A stretch of DNA of 64,000 bases, taken from Pterois miles. Its lineage: Eukaryota; Chordata; Actinopteri; Perciformes; Scorpaenidae. This document shows positions 48,101 through 57,200 of this stretch, one piece after another. Numbering within the stretch: position 1 is the stretch's first letter; every line of letters starts with the position of its first letter. The DNA is taken from the NCBI GenBank assembly GCA_947000775.1, contig CAMQGK010000559.1, positions 1,901,001 through 1,965,000 of the forward strand, in the 5' to 3' direction. Position numbers and translations under genes: made by a program. The notes below the pieces were generated by a model, which was given only the letters and a program-made list of their open reading frames with translations, was not told the DNA's origin and ran no database searches.

Positions 48101-51100
48101 GTGCCTTGCTCAGGGGCACCTCGGCAGTGCCCAAGAGGTAAACTGGCACCTCTCCAGCAACCAGTTGGTCTTGGTCCATGGGGGATTTGAACCAGGGTCC
48201 TCCACATCCTAACCCAAGTCCTTACGGACTGAGCTACTGCCGCCCGAAATCATCACTTACATTATCATTACATTATTATCACTTACAACTACATGTAATG
48301 TTGTAGTTTATCAATGTGGAGCTAATTTTAAATACTTTGTGTACTATTATGTAGATTAGTAGTATACTACTGCATCATATATAAGCATAGAATTTGTTTC
48401 TTTGTAAGAACTGTAGATGTAGAGATGTAGGGGAGTAGAGGTAAAAAGTAGTACAAAATGGAAATACTCAAGTAAAGTACAAGTACTGTACTAAATTGTA
48501 CTTTAGCAAAGTACTTGAGTATATGTACTTAGTTACATTCCACCACTGTAAATAAAACATATGCCCTGTTGACCGTGTACAACAGTATCTCTGGAAAATG
48601 TGCTGCTGGATGTTCGAGAGCTGGGGAAAGGCATGGACCTGATCCGGAGAGAGTGTAGTCTCCACGACCATTCGGTCCTGAAAGGCTTCGTCCAAGCCAG
48701 CGACACACAGCTGGACAAGCTGCAGAGGGACGCCAAGACAGCAGAGGTATCCAACACTGTCCTCACCTCCTAACCTCACAGAAAAAAAAAAAAAAAAAGA
48801 TAATAGACATGAGGCAAACCTCTGTCCTAGATTCAGCTCACTGACTTGTAACACACAACCGATCATGACTCGACAGTGTTTACACACATTGCTTCCACTC
48901 TGGCACTGTCCTTCCGATTCTAGGAAGCCTTCAACAATGTGGTGAACTACTTCGGAGAGAGTGCCAAGACGACTCCGCCCTCGGTGTTCTTCCCAGTGTT
49001 TGTGCGGTTTATCAAGGCCTACAAGGTGAGCACACCAAGCAGTGTCTATGTATCTTTCCTCACTTCTGCACTGACGGGGCGCAGCAGCTTTTCTCCTGGT
49101 CAGATGGGAAGTTCCCTGGTTTCAGACTTGGATCTCAGTCTCAGTGAGAACGGAGCAGGGCAGAGATTTGGCTGCCTCTGTGCCACAGGACGTGGCGTAT
49201 AGTCCGAGGCCAAATAACAGGAAAGGCCAGCTGGGTTTGAATCCAGAGCTGCAGCTGTGGTGTTTAGACTGGTCTTCTCCCCCTCCTTCCCTCATCCCCT
49301 TTAGCCCCGCACAGCCTCGCCCTGCCCCACCACACAGCACACTTCCTGAGATTGTTCTCGGTCTGGATTTATGGGATCTGCTTAAGGAAATGTGCAACAA
49401 AACGATGTCTGTGTGTGTGTATCTGTATGAGTGACTTAAAGGTTGACATTTGGGAAATGTGCTTGTTACGACTCTAATTTGATCCAGGGAAGAGAGGAGT
49501 AACATTAAACCTGGTGAAGAATATGAGGAGTTGGTTTGGGCCTGTAACATAAAATAATTAACTGATTAAATTAACTAAACCTCTCTGACATTAGCTTTGC
49601 AACAACATGCAACCGAAATAACTTGTGTTCTTGTAGAGAGTTGGATAAGAAGATTGATACCACTCATGTCTTTCCCTTAAATAGAAGTTTTCAGCCAGCA
49701 GCCGCTTAGCTTAGCATAAGTACTGGAAACAGGGGGAACCAGCTAGAATGGCTTAGCCCAAAGGTTAAAAAAGGGCTTTAGCAGATTTTTGTTGCTAAGC
49801 TAAGCTAGTTGGCCACTGCTTTCATATTTAGGGTATAAATATGAGAGTGTTATCAATCATCTTATCTAACTTTGTGTGTATGTATAAAATGTGAAACCAT
49901 TGCTTTAAAGGATATTTAGTGTATGTACAAAGTAGCTGCATGTGTTTGAAAGGCTGAAAGGGGGCGGCAGAAAGAGTAAGAATACATTTCTAATGATTGG
50001 TTATGTCCATCAAAGTGTGTGTGTTTTTGTGCGTGTGTCCTGTTTATGTTCCACTTTTGACCTGTTTTTTCTATCCTTAAAGGGCCACACAAGTGTGTTG
50101 ACTTGGATTTACTTGAGCTTCAGTTTCTTGTCGCAGACCGGTCACGTTTTTCTCTTCTCAACAGGATGCAGTGGAACAAAACGAACAGAGGAAAAAGCAG
50201 GAGGAAGCAATGAGAGAAAAGTTACTGGCTCAGGAGGCTAAACAGCATGACCCCAAGGTACAGTCAAAGTGCATGCAACTGAGCTGAAAGAAACCTATCA
50301 GATGTTTACTCAGCTCTAAATAAAGCTTTGTGGCATGCCAAAAAGCACAGTGAACAGTACAAATATCCTCTCTGCTGGTTTAGGTCCAGGCCCAGAAGAA
50401 GAGGCAGCAGCAGCATGAGCTGATCGCAGAGCTGCGCAAGCGGCAAGCCAAAGACCACCGACCCGTGTACGAGGGCAAGGATGGCACTATCGAAGACATC
50501 ATCACAGGTGGGCCAGACAACACTCTAAAAAGACCCCATGTGGGCGCCAGCAGCCCTGGTCGTCCCAGGTCGAGGATGACTGTGGTTATTCACTGCTCAG
50601 CTCCTTTGAAGTGCACCTTGTGCTATGTAGTCCAGACACCAGCACATCTGGAGCACAGCACATAGCAGCACAGCAGCCTCGAGTTAACCATGACGTGATG
50701 TCTGGGTAGAAATGCTGTCGAGCCTCAATATCTAGATATCTAGATAATCAGACAGGCAGTTTGACTCCATGTGCACACTAAATTTAGTGTACTGGATCTT
50801 TATATACAAGATCCTTCTTAAAAGCAGCTATGTGTAGATTCAGAGGATCCTGATGAAAAATAAGACAGTAAAAACTGGCGAGCGTTTCTCTTCAATCTAC
50901 TGCTATGAGTCGCCAAAGTCAGACATTTTAAAATCCCACATATATTGTAGGGGCTTTAACGGAATAATCGGTCTACAGCCTCAGGATAGCACATAACCTA
51001 ACTGATGTTTTTGTCATGATAATTAATCAGCACTTAAAATATAAATAATATAAATGTTGCATTAATGTCATTTTTAGTAATGTTAATAATGCTTCTATGC

Positions 51101-52405
51101 CACTACTATCAGAGCTGATAGCAACAACCTTTCTGAGATGTGCTCAGTGCATCCTAATCTGTTAATGCTTTACTTTATGTCCCCTTATTTGGCATTTATA
51201 ATCAGAATACTCACATTGGTAACACTTTCTATGGCGGCCATGTCTATTATGCATTATAAACATACTATAATGCATTATAATCTATAGTCTTATAACACTG
51301 TATAATTATAGTTATAAGCACACACATAATGTTTTATAACAATAATTCTAACACATAAAGCATTTTATATGGATTTATAAGGTCAAGTATCATAATACTT
51401 CAGAATATCTGGTCAATCACTGACATTTCTTTTGGAAGTGTCATAATGTATTAGAATTCTCATAGTTCTCATAATACATTATAATCTTTTTATAATGCTA
51501 TATAATGTATTTTAATCATAAACTATATGCAGTATAATCATATAATGCATTATGTGTATGTTTATAATGCATTATAGACATGGGCTTGCAAAAAATGTCA
51601 GCCAGCAATTATGAAGTATTATGATACTTGACCTTATAAGCCATAATAAAATTCTTTGTAATGTGTTCTAATTATTGTTAGAAATAATTATGAATACTTA
51701 CGAGTGGTTATAACTGTGATTATACCATGCTATAAGCAGATTATTAACACATTATAATATATTTATAGTGCATCATGACATCATAAAAAGTGCTACCCAA
51801 GCATTTAATAAATGGTTTATAACACACTATAATGTAGTTGTATGTAGTTATAAGGACATTTTTAAGAGTTTGTTAATGTTTAGTATTTGTCATGTCATTA
51901 TGTTATAAACTTCTCCTATGAAGACATATTTTATAACATATATAACAGCTGTTTTTTACCATTTTGTTCATACACCAGCCTTGTATGTGGATGCCCACAG
52001 GAGGAGTTATACTGTAGTCTTTGACAAATACATTAATAAACTGCTATAAACTACATGATAGTGTCATAAACCTTATATTAAATGTTTATGTAGTGCTTGC
52101 AAAATATGCAAAATAGGGGGACTTCATGTAAAGTGTTTCCCCTAATACTATTAAAAAGCTCCTGAGGTTTACTTCCATAGATCTACACAGAAATAGCACA
52201 GGTTCATTACAGTCACCTGAAAGAAATCTGAAGGTGGTCCAGTGTTTTTCCCCCCCAAGAAGGACAGTGTCTCAGGTGTGACATGTTTTTTCTCCCTCCC
52301 CCTCCTCCCCCAGTACTGAAGAGCGTGCCCTTCACAGCCCGCACTGCTAAACGCGGCTCACGGTTCTTCTGTGAAGCCAACCTCTGTGACGACGCCAACT
52401 GCTAG
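16252..52405 (+). CDS. fmnl3: Formin-like protein 3 (complete; proximal C-terminal form, 25 coding exons)
   Basis: FMNL3 is a Cdc42-responsive formin that nucleates and elongates actin filaments at filopodia and cell contacts. The exon lengths sum to 3180 bases, 1059 residues plus a stop, close to human FMNL3 (about 1028). MGNIES at the start is an N-myristoylation site. The GBD/FH3 regulatory region spans about 25-400, a coiled coil about 385-480 and proline-rich FH1 about 535-575. FH2 spans about 590-985, with [29 protein letters not shown] and GNYMNSSKR. The DAD-type end has [12 protein letters not shown] followed by [24 protein letters not shown]3 is favoured over FMNL1/2 by [21 protein letters not shown] and the RFFC..NC end. 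Intron 1 is about 17.5 kb. A distal last exon at 59334 gives a second C-terminus. Confidence 0.95.
16611..16672. repeat. Polypyrimidine (CTCCT)n tract
   Basis: Near-pure pyrimidine strand of ctcct units immediately upstream of the candidate 42-nt exon. Could act as a strong polypyrimidine tract or a triplex-prone mirror repeat. Confidence 0.85.
17237..17527 (-). repeat. Dispersed attaatcgatt-rich element, reverse copy
   Basis: Reverse-complement copy of a roughly 280-350-bp teleost repeat family with phrases cagaaaatattcacattta, cagtttactgtca and a gattaatcgatt-rich end; the last bases read gcagccct in reverse. Five further copies lie in fmnl3 introns. Confidence 0.8.
21250..21725. repeat. 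Dispersed repeat of the aaggaatagtt family
   Basis: Contains ttgctttcttgccaag, gatgagatcaatgccactc, gttagcttagtttagcttag and actggaaacaaaggg, then an inverted partial copy with ccctgtttcc and tgctaagctaggct. Non-coding. Confidence 0.75.
23060..23182 (+). repeat. Retrotransposon-like 3' tail
   Basis: aaagcactttgtgtttatgg followed by aaaagtgctctataaataaa and a attatt end resemble the conserved 3' tail of fish LINE/SINE elements. Only the tail is recognised. Confidence 0.45.
24194..24476 (+). repeat. Dispersed attaatcgatt-rich element, forward copy
   Basis: gcagcaactaacagttatg, then ttgattaatcaatcagttg, ccaagatgacgtcctcagat and gaaaccagaaaatattcac in the same order as the other copies. Confidence 0.82.
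26380..26565. mobile_element. Short MITE with aaggaatagtt terminal inverted repeats
   Basis: Left aaggaatagttcaacatttt; right ends aaatgtcaaactattcctt, an inverted repeat of about 22 bp. 186 bp, non-coding. A related left end (aaaggaatagttcaacattt) occurs at about 18032. Confidence 0.82.
26602..26945. repeat. Minisatellite, unit about 73 bp, five copies
   Basis: The phrase agtaattctacagcagcata recurs at about 26602, 26674, 26750, 26824 and 26896, followed in most copies by tcacagtaatctg and actgtgaagtta. Spacing is 72-76 bases. Confidence 0.88.
29155..29508 (+). repeat. Dispersed attaatcgatt-rich element, forward copy
   Basis: Starts agggcttttttgcgatta; holds caagatgacatcctcaaatg, gaaaccagaaaatattcac and an attaatcgc end. 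Same family as 17237, 24194, 31189, 37230 and 40345. Confidence 0.82.
30727..31167. mobile_element. TTAA-bounded MITE, piggyBac-like, with nested repeat tail
   Basis: The left end reads ttaaaggaacagtgtgtaac; the right end reads cttacacactgcacctttaa. These are inverted repeats, each bounded by TTAA, the target site of piggyBac-type elements. About 440 bp, non-coding. A second repeat fragment (ttcaattcaatttattttta) lies inside from about 31010. Confidence 0.72.
31189..31532 (+). repeat. Dispersed attaatcgatt-rich element, forward copy
   Basis: Starts agggccacagtgaatgatt; ends gcaactaatcgtttcag. More diverged than the other copies. Confidence 0.75.
33835..33918 (+). CDS. fmnl3: fmnl3 coding exon 2
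   Basis: 84 bases; encodes [20 protein letters not shown], nearly invariant across FMNL proteins. Start of the GBD. Confidence 0.96.
34033..34113 (+). CDS. fmnl3: fmnl3 coding exon 3
   Basis: 81 bases; encodes [20 protein letters not shown]. Donor gtgaga. Confidence 0.96.
35015..35091 (+). CDS. fmnl3: fmnl3 coding exon 4
   Basis: 77 bases; encodes [20 protein letters not shown] and the start of RTNHIG. Confidence 0.96.
35564..35633. repeat. (GT)n microsatellite
   Basis: About 33 GT units in fmnl3 intron 4. Confidence 0.96.
36037..36106. repeat. Purine-rich GA tract
   Basis: gagagaagtgga and gggagaga units; almost all purine on the + strand, with a pyrimidine-rich stretch about 20 bases downstream. 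Confidence 0.7.
37230..37512 (+). repeat. Dispersed attaatcgatt-rich element, forward copy
   Basis: ttattttcttgattaattga, tgtcttgttttgtcc and attcagtttacttt in family order. Confidence 0.75.
38060..38143 (+). CDS. fmnl3: fmnl3 coding exon 5
   Basis: 84 bases; encodes [20 protein letters not shown] and SFAQCAV. FH3/DID region. Confidence 0.96.
38173..38239. repeat. (CA)n microsatellite
   Basis: About 33 CA units, beginning 30 bases after the exon 5 donor. Confidence 0.96.
38666..38812 (+). CDS. fmnl3: fmnl3 coding exon 6 (FMNL3-diagnostic)
   Basis: 147 bases, frame-preserving. Encodes [27 protein letters not shown] and VRSARQSVL, closest to mammalian FMNL3. The equivalent human segment is missing in an FMNL3 isoform, so skipping here is plausible. 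Confidence 0.94.
39701..39809 (+). CDS. fmnl3: fmnl3 coding exon 7
   Basis: 109 bases; encodes [20 protein letters not shown] and IMNYQ. Acceptor ttgcag, donor gtaaca. Confidence 0.95.
39955..40031 (+). CDS. fmnl3: fmnl3 coding exon 8
   Basis: 77 bases; encodes [20 protein letters not shown]. Mammals have SHPHA; here it is SHAHA. Confidence 0.95.
40345..40624 (+). repeat. Dispersed attaatcgatt-rich element, forward copy
   Basis: Most complete 5' end of the family: agggctgaaactaacaaata; ends taatcgttgcagctct. The inverted terminal agggct/agctct pair suggests a non-autonomous DNA element. Confidence 0.82.
40768..40861 (+). CDS. fmnl3: fmnl3 coding exon 9
   Basis: 94 bases; encodes [20 protein letters not shown]. 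The donor gag|gtgccc is weaker than consensus. Confidence 0.95.
40862..41960 (+). other. fmnl3: fmnl3 intron 9
   Basis: About 1.1 kb, AT-rich, no exon or recognised repeat. Confidence 0.6.
41961..42035 (+). CDS. fmnl3: fmnl3 coding exon 10
   Basis: 75 bases; encodes [20 protein letters not shown] and NIDYM. The donor gtatct is itself the first unit of the following tetranucleotide repeat. Confidence 0.95.
42037..42149. repeat. (CTAT)n microsatellite abutting a splice donor
   Basis: About 25 tatc/ctat units, starting inside the donor of fmnl3 exon 10 and filling most of the 158-base intron. Confidence 0.95.
42194..42304 (+). CDS. fmnl3: fmnl3 coding exon 11
   Basis: 111 bases; encodes [20 protein letters not shown] and [12 protein letters not shown]. 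Confidence 0.96.
42392..42541 (+). CDS. fmnl3: fmnl3 coding exon 12
   Basis: 150 bases; encodes [20 protein letters not shown] and the start of the coiled coil ([14 protein letters not shown]). Confidence 0.96.
43154..43255 (+). CDS. fmnl3: fmnl3 coding exon 13 (coiled coil)
   Basis: 102 bases; Leu/Glu/Lys heptad-like sequence [20 protein letters not shown]. Confidence 0.95.
43463..43832 (+). CDS. fmnl3: fmnl3 coding exon 14 (coiled coil end, FH1 polyproline)
   Basis: 370 bases. Encodes [14 protein letters not shown], then a Gly-rich low-complexity part, then about 13 consecutive prolines ending LPPVS. The polyproline is the profilin-binding FH1 region. The opposite strand is open too, but only as a poly-Gly shadow. 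Confidence 0.95.
44384..44473 (+). CDS. fmnl3: fmnl3 coding exon 15 (FH1, second proline tract)
   Basis: 90 bases; encodes [15 protein letters not shown] then SVILSVGLS, matching the FMNL3 segment before FH2. Confidence 0.94.
44559..45787. mobile_element. TTATAA-rich element with terminal inverted repeats
   Basis: The left end cactttatatgaaggtca and the right end tgaccttcatatgaagtg are inverted matches. The interior is full of ttataa and cattataa motifs and two copies of a tcctaaca.attataaat phrase. About 1.2 kb, non-coding. Related to 51219-52138. Confidence 0.68.
45817..45941 (+). CDS. fmnl3: fmnl3 coding exon 16 (FH2 start)
   Basis: 125 bases; encodes [20 protein letters not shown] and [20 protein letters not shown], the FH2 lasso region. 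Confidence 0.96.
46198..46400 (+). CDS. fmnl3: fmnl3 coding exon 17 (FH2)
   Basis: 203 bases; encodes [20 protein letters not shown] and [20 protein letters not shown]. The donor gagaa|gtacac is set by the need to continue as [12 protein letters not shown]. Confidence 0.94.
46478..46781 (+). CDS. fmnl3: fmnl3 coding exon 18 (FH2)
   Basis: 304 bases; encodes [38 protein letters not shown] and [18 protein letters not shown]. Confidence 0.96.
46883..46963 (+). CDS. fmnl3: fmnl3 coding exon 19 (FH2 GNYMN motif)
   Basis: 81 bases; encodes [25 protein letters not shown] (residues 805-809) is the FH2 signature. Mammalian FMNLs have GAVYGF; here Cys replaces Ala. Confidence 0.96.
47095..47224 (+). 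CDS. fmnl3: fmnl3 coding exon 20 (FH2)
   Basis: 130 bases; encodes [20 protein letters not shown] and [19 protein letters not shown]. Confidence 0.96.
47712..48548. mobile_element. TIR element with cagtggtgg ends, interrupted by a SINE
   Basis: Left cagtggtggaaaaagtact; right gttacattccaccactg. Subterminal aagtact and agtatatgtactta motifs are typical of a widespread teleost non-autonomous DNA element. Its right end is 37 bases before fmnl3 exon 21. Confidence 0.8.
47940..48244 (-). mobile_element. tRNA-derived SINE nested in a DNA element
   Basis: On the minus strand the element begins gggcggcagtagctcagtcc. The A box reads tagctcagtccg (48225-48236) and the B box ggttcaaatcc (48183-48193), so the head is tRNA-like with a pol III promoter. 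The 3' part contains ccccactgtgggactaataa. Interrupts the 47712-48548 element, so it inserted later. Confidence 0.85.
48586..48746 (+). CDS. fmnl3: fmnl3 coding exon 21 (FH2)
   Basis: 161 bases; encodes [20 protein letters not shown] and [11 protein letters not shown]. Confidence 0.96.
48781..48798. repeat. Poly-A tract
   Basis: Short A run in fmnl3 intron 21. Confidence 0.9.
48924..49025 (+). CDS. fmnl3: fmnl3 coding exon 22 (FH2 end)
   Basis: 102 bases; encodes [20 protein letters not shown] and RFIKAYK. Confidence 0.96.
49436..49830. repeat. Dispersed repeat of the aaggaatagtt family
   Basis: ttaaaggttgacatttggg, then tagcttagcataagtactgg, aaacagggggaaccagctag and a cttagcccaaaggtta phrase, shared with copies near 10738 and 21250. 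Confidence 0.78.
50165..50257 (+). CDS. fmnl3: fmnl3 coding exon 23 (charged helix after FH2)
   Basis: 93 bases; encodes [20 protein letters not shown]. Acceptor aacag, donor gtacag. Confidence 0.95.
50384..50507 (+). CDS. fmnl3: fmnl3 coding exon 24 (DAD core, last common exon)
   Basis: 124 bases; encodes [20 protein letters not shown] and [13 protein letters not shown]. Ends after the first base of a codon, which is completed by whichever terminal exon is used. Donor gtgggc. Confidence 0.96.
51219..52138. mobile_element. TTATAA-rich element, second copy
   Basis: Left gtaacactttctatgg, right cttcatgtaaagtgttt (inverted aacacttt.atg). The interior is dominated by cattataa and gcattataa motifs, as in 44559-45787. 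About 0.9 kb, non-coding. Confidence 0.62.
52314..52405 (+). CDS. fmnl3: fmnl3 terminal exon, proximal form
   Basis: Follows a strong polypyrimidine tract and cccccag. Encodes [20 protein letters not shown] then [10 protein letters not shown] and tag. Matches the canonical mammalian FMNL3 end, including the basic DAD region. Confidence 0.95.
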
Positions 52406-54279
52406 CCCTTCCCCCCTAATGCCAAGGTTGTCCAGGTGTCTCTCGTACGCCTCCTGACCCCACTGTGCATGCAGCATGATCCCTGCCACCCCTCCAACCC
52501 CCCCACTATAACTACTATAAACTAACTTGGGCCGTCAATTGGTTGTTTGTGTTCTACTTAAGAGGACTCCTATCAGGCCTCTGGTGATAGGAGTCAGCCA
52601 AACCTCTTTGCCTGGCGCGGATCTCCATGGAAAAAAGTTGTACAGCGTGTCAACATGTTTTTGTGCGTGAAAAATATGTTGATACACTCACAGTACAATC
52701 AGCCATGGCTGGGATTAAATTCTCATCATGCATGACACATTTAAAAGGCTGTGCATTACTGTATATTATTATATTTGTACATATATATTATTTCTTTCAT
52801 GAGGCTGAATTCAACAATCATAACATAAAGAGGTTTGGCTAATTTACTGGTTTTATCGACGATGCCTTGTTCCATGAAACTAACTTGTTTGGTGTTGGTT
52901 TCCGGCTAACATGTGACTCTTCTTTCCTCAACCACCACTGTTCATTCTACCCCCTCCAGCTGAAAAGAAGATTAATGACAGTATTTCCCACTCCTAAGAG
53001 AGGGTAAGGAAGGTAGCCCGGCTGAAACCCGGCCCGCTTGGCCCTCTAGCTCCTGTGTGCTGCTACAGTGATGTCAAGCTGCTTCAGCTAGTGCTTTGGA
53101 TGCAAATTAAAAAAAAAAAAAAAGGCTTCACAGCACTGAGATTTGCTTTACAACTCAATAGTTAGAAAACAAGTTTATTGATGATTAAGTAAGAAGCAAG
53201 TTACAGAAATGCAAAATCGCTTGCCCCGACCAACGGCCATTAAAAACATGGATTCACTTCGTTAATTTCCCACCAACTCTTTGCCTCAGAGAAGAAGCCT
53301 TTGTGGTATTTTAGTTCAGTTTAAATGCATAAATATACAATTAAGATCATCATCATCCTCACCCCCTCCTATTATGTGTTGCATGTTGTCCAGTGTTCAT
53401 TTACTTCTCACCTGTCAACAACGTCCGCCATGTTTTGTCTTTGCTAACTGTCATCCGCGGTGTGCTGAACAGCTATTTGGTCAACAGGCTCTAGAAAAAA
53501 CACACTGTCAGTCAGATATACATGAATACACATTTCCAGAGCTGAGAGGTTTTCAGCTTGATTGTTGCTCAGCAATTTGAAGAGCTTGTTGACCATTATA
53601 CTGTAACTGTTATAATGATGGCTACTTTTATTTTTACTGCTGCAGTATTATTGTTACACAGTTGCCATAACTACATTCCCAAAACCTTGAATTTCACTTT
53701 TTTCCACTGCTACCAGCTGAAATACAAGGTTATGGGAATGTGTCATTCAATGTTGTCTTTATTGTTTATGCCCTTTTTTAATTATTTTATGTCGACACAG
53801 TCAGCAAAATTTAACTGCAGAAGTTATTGCAGATTATTTATAATTGTTAGTGTGAAACATACAAATATACACTCAATTGCCAGTTTATTAGGTACACCAC
53901 TGCAGTCTGATGCAACAGTCCTGCAATAACTCCTCCCTTCATGGTTATAATATTCAGTTTTGTTGAGGAGGATGTTGTTTGTGGCACTGTTGAACTGTAC
54001 TGCATTATACAGAGAGGTGTTTCTGTTATTTAGACAAGCTTCATAGTGCAGTGCCTGTTCGGAGTGGGGCAATTTGTTGGCCCCCAGAATTGCTGATGGC
54101 GGCGTTGTTGAGAACTGCTTATTGTGGAGGACTTGCTGGACTCAGTCTGTAGATCCCTGAAGCCCCCTGCTGCTCCACAGAGCGCTATCCCTTGTTTTTT
54201 AAGTTTATTAGTATTTTAACGTTTCGCAGGTGCAAATTGCAGTTATTGGGGCGCCCCCTACAATGCCTGTTTAGGACAG
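52406..54279 (+). other. fmnl3: fmnl3 3' UTR of the proximal form / alternative-exon intron
   Basis: No standard aataaa was found; attaaa variants occur at about 53106 and 53238. A phase-compatible third terminal exon candidate sits at 52960. The last 400 bases hold a repeat resembling ccagtttattaggtacacc elements. Confidence 0.5.
53872..54185. repeat. Dispersed repeat with ttattaggtacacc motif
   Basis: acactcaattgccagtttat followed by taggtacacc is a phrase shared by many fish repeats. Continues through a gaggaggatgttgtttgtgg section. No coding potential. Confidence 0.55.
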
Positions 54280-57200
54280 CATACTATACTATGACTTTTA
54301 TGAGATTTTAATGCCATACTATGCTATGGCATTTATGATATAATTTACTTTGACTTTTTAATGACATACTGTACTATCACATTTTTCATGTCATTTTTTT
54401 TAACATACTGTATGATGACTTTTTTAGGATTGTTTTTCAGCATACATCACTGACTTTTATATAATGTTTTTTGACATATTATACTATAACTTGTTAAGGA
54501 CTTTTCCACATACTATACTATGACTATTTTAGGGTTTTGTTTTTGACATACAGTACTATACTATGACTTTTTTCGACATACTATACTATGACTTTTTTAT
54601 TTTGTTGACATACTATACTCTGACTTTTTCATGACATTCTTTTATATACAATACTATGACTTTTTTTTTCAACATACTATGGCTTTTTATCGACATACAA
54701 TACTATGACTATTTTAGGATAATGTTTTTCATATACAGTGCTGTAAAATGACATTCAGGATTTTTTGACATGCAATACCTTGACTTTTTTTCGACATGCC
54801 ATACTATGACCTTTTTCATGACATTTTTTCAACATACTACATTACTTCTTTATGACTTTTTTTTGAGATACTATACGATGACTTTTTCATTACATTATTC
54901 GACATGCGATACTATGTCTTTTTATGATTTTTTTGACATGATACATTGAATTTTTTTGACATACTATACTATGATTTTTTTCAACATGCAATACTATGAC
55001 TTTTTTTTAACATACTATTCCATGACGTTTTTATTTTATTGACATACTATACTCTGACTTTTTCATGAATTTCTTTTACAATACTATGACTATTCGAATT
55101 TTTTTTTCACATACGATGCTATGACTTTTTCAACATGCTATTCTATGACTTTTTAGACATACTATACTATGAATTTTTTTGGACATATTATACTATGACT
55201 TTTTTCGACATATGCTATGACTTTTTTCGACATATGCTATGACTTTTTAACATACTATATTTTGACTTTTTTCGACATACTATACAATGACTTTTTTGAC
55301 ATACTACTTTGACTTTTTTTTAATGTGCTATACTGTTTTTTTTTTTTTTTTTTTTTTTCCGACATGCTATACAATGACTTTTTATTCGACATACTGTATT
55401 ATGACTGCTTTTTTCAAAATACTGTACTGTGACTTTTTTTGACATGCTATACCATGACTTTTTTTACGACATACTATACTATGACTTTTTTTAATATGCT
55501 ATACTATGACTTATTTTTCCGACATACTATACTGTAATTTTTTTCGACATAATTTATTATGACTTTTTCAATGTACTATACTGACTTTTTTTGACATACT
55601 ATACTATGACTTTTATTTTTAAAATATACTGTACTATGACTTTTTTCGACATCCTATACTATGACTTTTTTCAATATACTATACTATTTTATTTTTTATA
55701 CTTTTTTAAAATTCTTTGACATACTACATTATGACTATTTTTGACATACCATATTATCACTTTTCAACAGACTATACTAGGGCTTTTTTCAACATGCTAT
55801 ACTGTCTTCGACATACTATACTATGACTTTTTTAATATGCTATACTATGACTTATTTTTCCGACATACTATACTATAATTTTTTTGACATATTTTACTAT
55901 GACTTTTTCAACGTACTATAGTGACTTTTTTTCCACATACTATACTATGACTTTTTTTTGACATACTATATTATGACTTTTTTTAATATGCTATTCTATG
56001 ACTTTTTTGCATGCTATACTACGACTTTTTTCAACATACTATACTATGACTTTTTCAACGTACTATACTATGATTTTTGAAAAATTTCTTTGACATACTA
56101 TCTTATGACTTTTTTCAACATACAATACAATGACTTTTTTAATATGCTATTCTATGACTTATTTGTCTGATATACTATGTTATAATTCTTTTTTGACATA
56201 TTTTACTGACTTTTTTCAACATACTGTACTGAACGTTTTTTTCAACATACCATACTATGTTTTTATAGATTTTTTAAATTAATTTTTATAAAAAAAAAAA
56301 AATAAAAAAAAAAAAAAAAAAAAAACTATGACTTTTTTTGACATGCTATACTATGACTTTTATTTTTCCAACATCCTATACTATGACTTTTTTCAGCATG
56401 ACTTCTTTTAAACATACTCTGACTTTTTGCGACATGCTGTGACTTGTTTTAACATACTATACTATGACTTTTAAAAATTTCTTTGACAGACTACATTATG
56501 ACTTTTTTCGACATACTATACTATGACCTTTTTTAAAATGCTATTCTATGACTTATTTTTCCGACATACTATACTGTAATTCTTTTTTGACATATTTTAC
56601 TGACTTTTTTCAACATACTGTATTGACCTTTTTTTCAACATACTATACTATCACTTTTCAACATCCTATACTATAACTTTTTTTCAACGTATACTGTTAT
56701 ATTGTTATACTGTTTTCGACATACTATACTATGACTTTTTTAATATGCTGTACTACATACTATACTATAATTTTTTCGACATTTTACTGACTTTATTCAA
56801 CGTACTATAGTGACTTTCGACATAATATACTATGACTTTTTTTGACATACTATATGACTTTTTTCAACATCCTATACTATGACTTTTTTTCAACATAATA
56901 TACTATGACTTTTTGACATACTATACTATGAATTTTTTTTCAAACATACTGTACTATGACTTTTTTTGACATCCTATACTGTGACTTTTTTCAACATACT
57001 ATACTATGACTTTTTTCAACATGCTCTACTTTTTTCAACATACTATACTATCATTTTTCAAAGTACTATACTATAACTTTTTTTCAAAGTACTGTACTAT
57101 GACTTTTTTTGACATGCTATCCTATGACTTTTCGACAGACTATACTATGACTTTTTTCAATATACTATACTATGACTTTTTTCAATATACTATACTATGA

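Noticed and set aside
48183..48244. Stand-alone tRNA gene on the minus strand
   Set aside because: A and B boxes are present, but the cloverleaf region runs straight into SINE body sequence, so it is the head of a SINE.
56289..56325. Poly-A block in the satellite, considered as a retrotransposon tail
   Set aside because: Satellite units resume directly on both sides, with no element body or target duplication seen.
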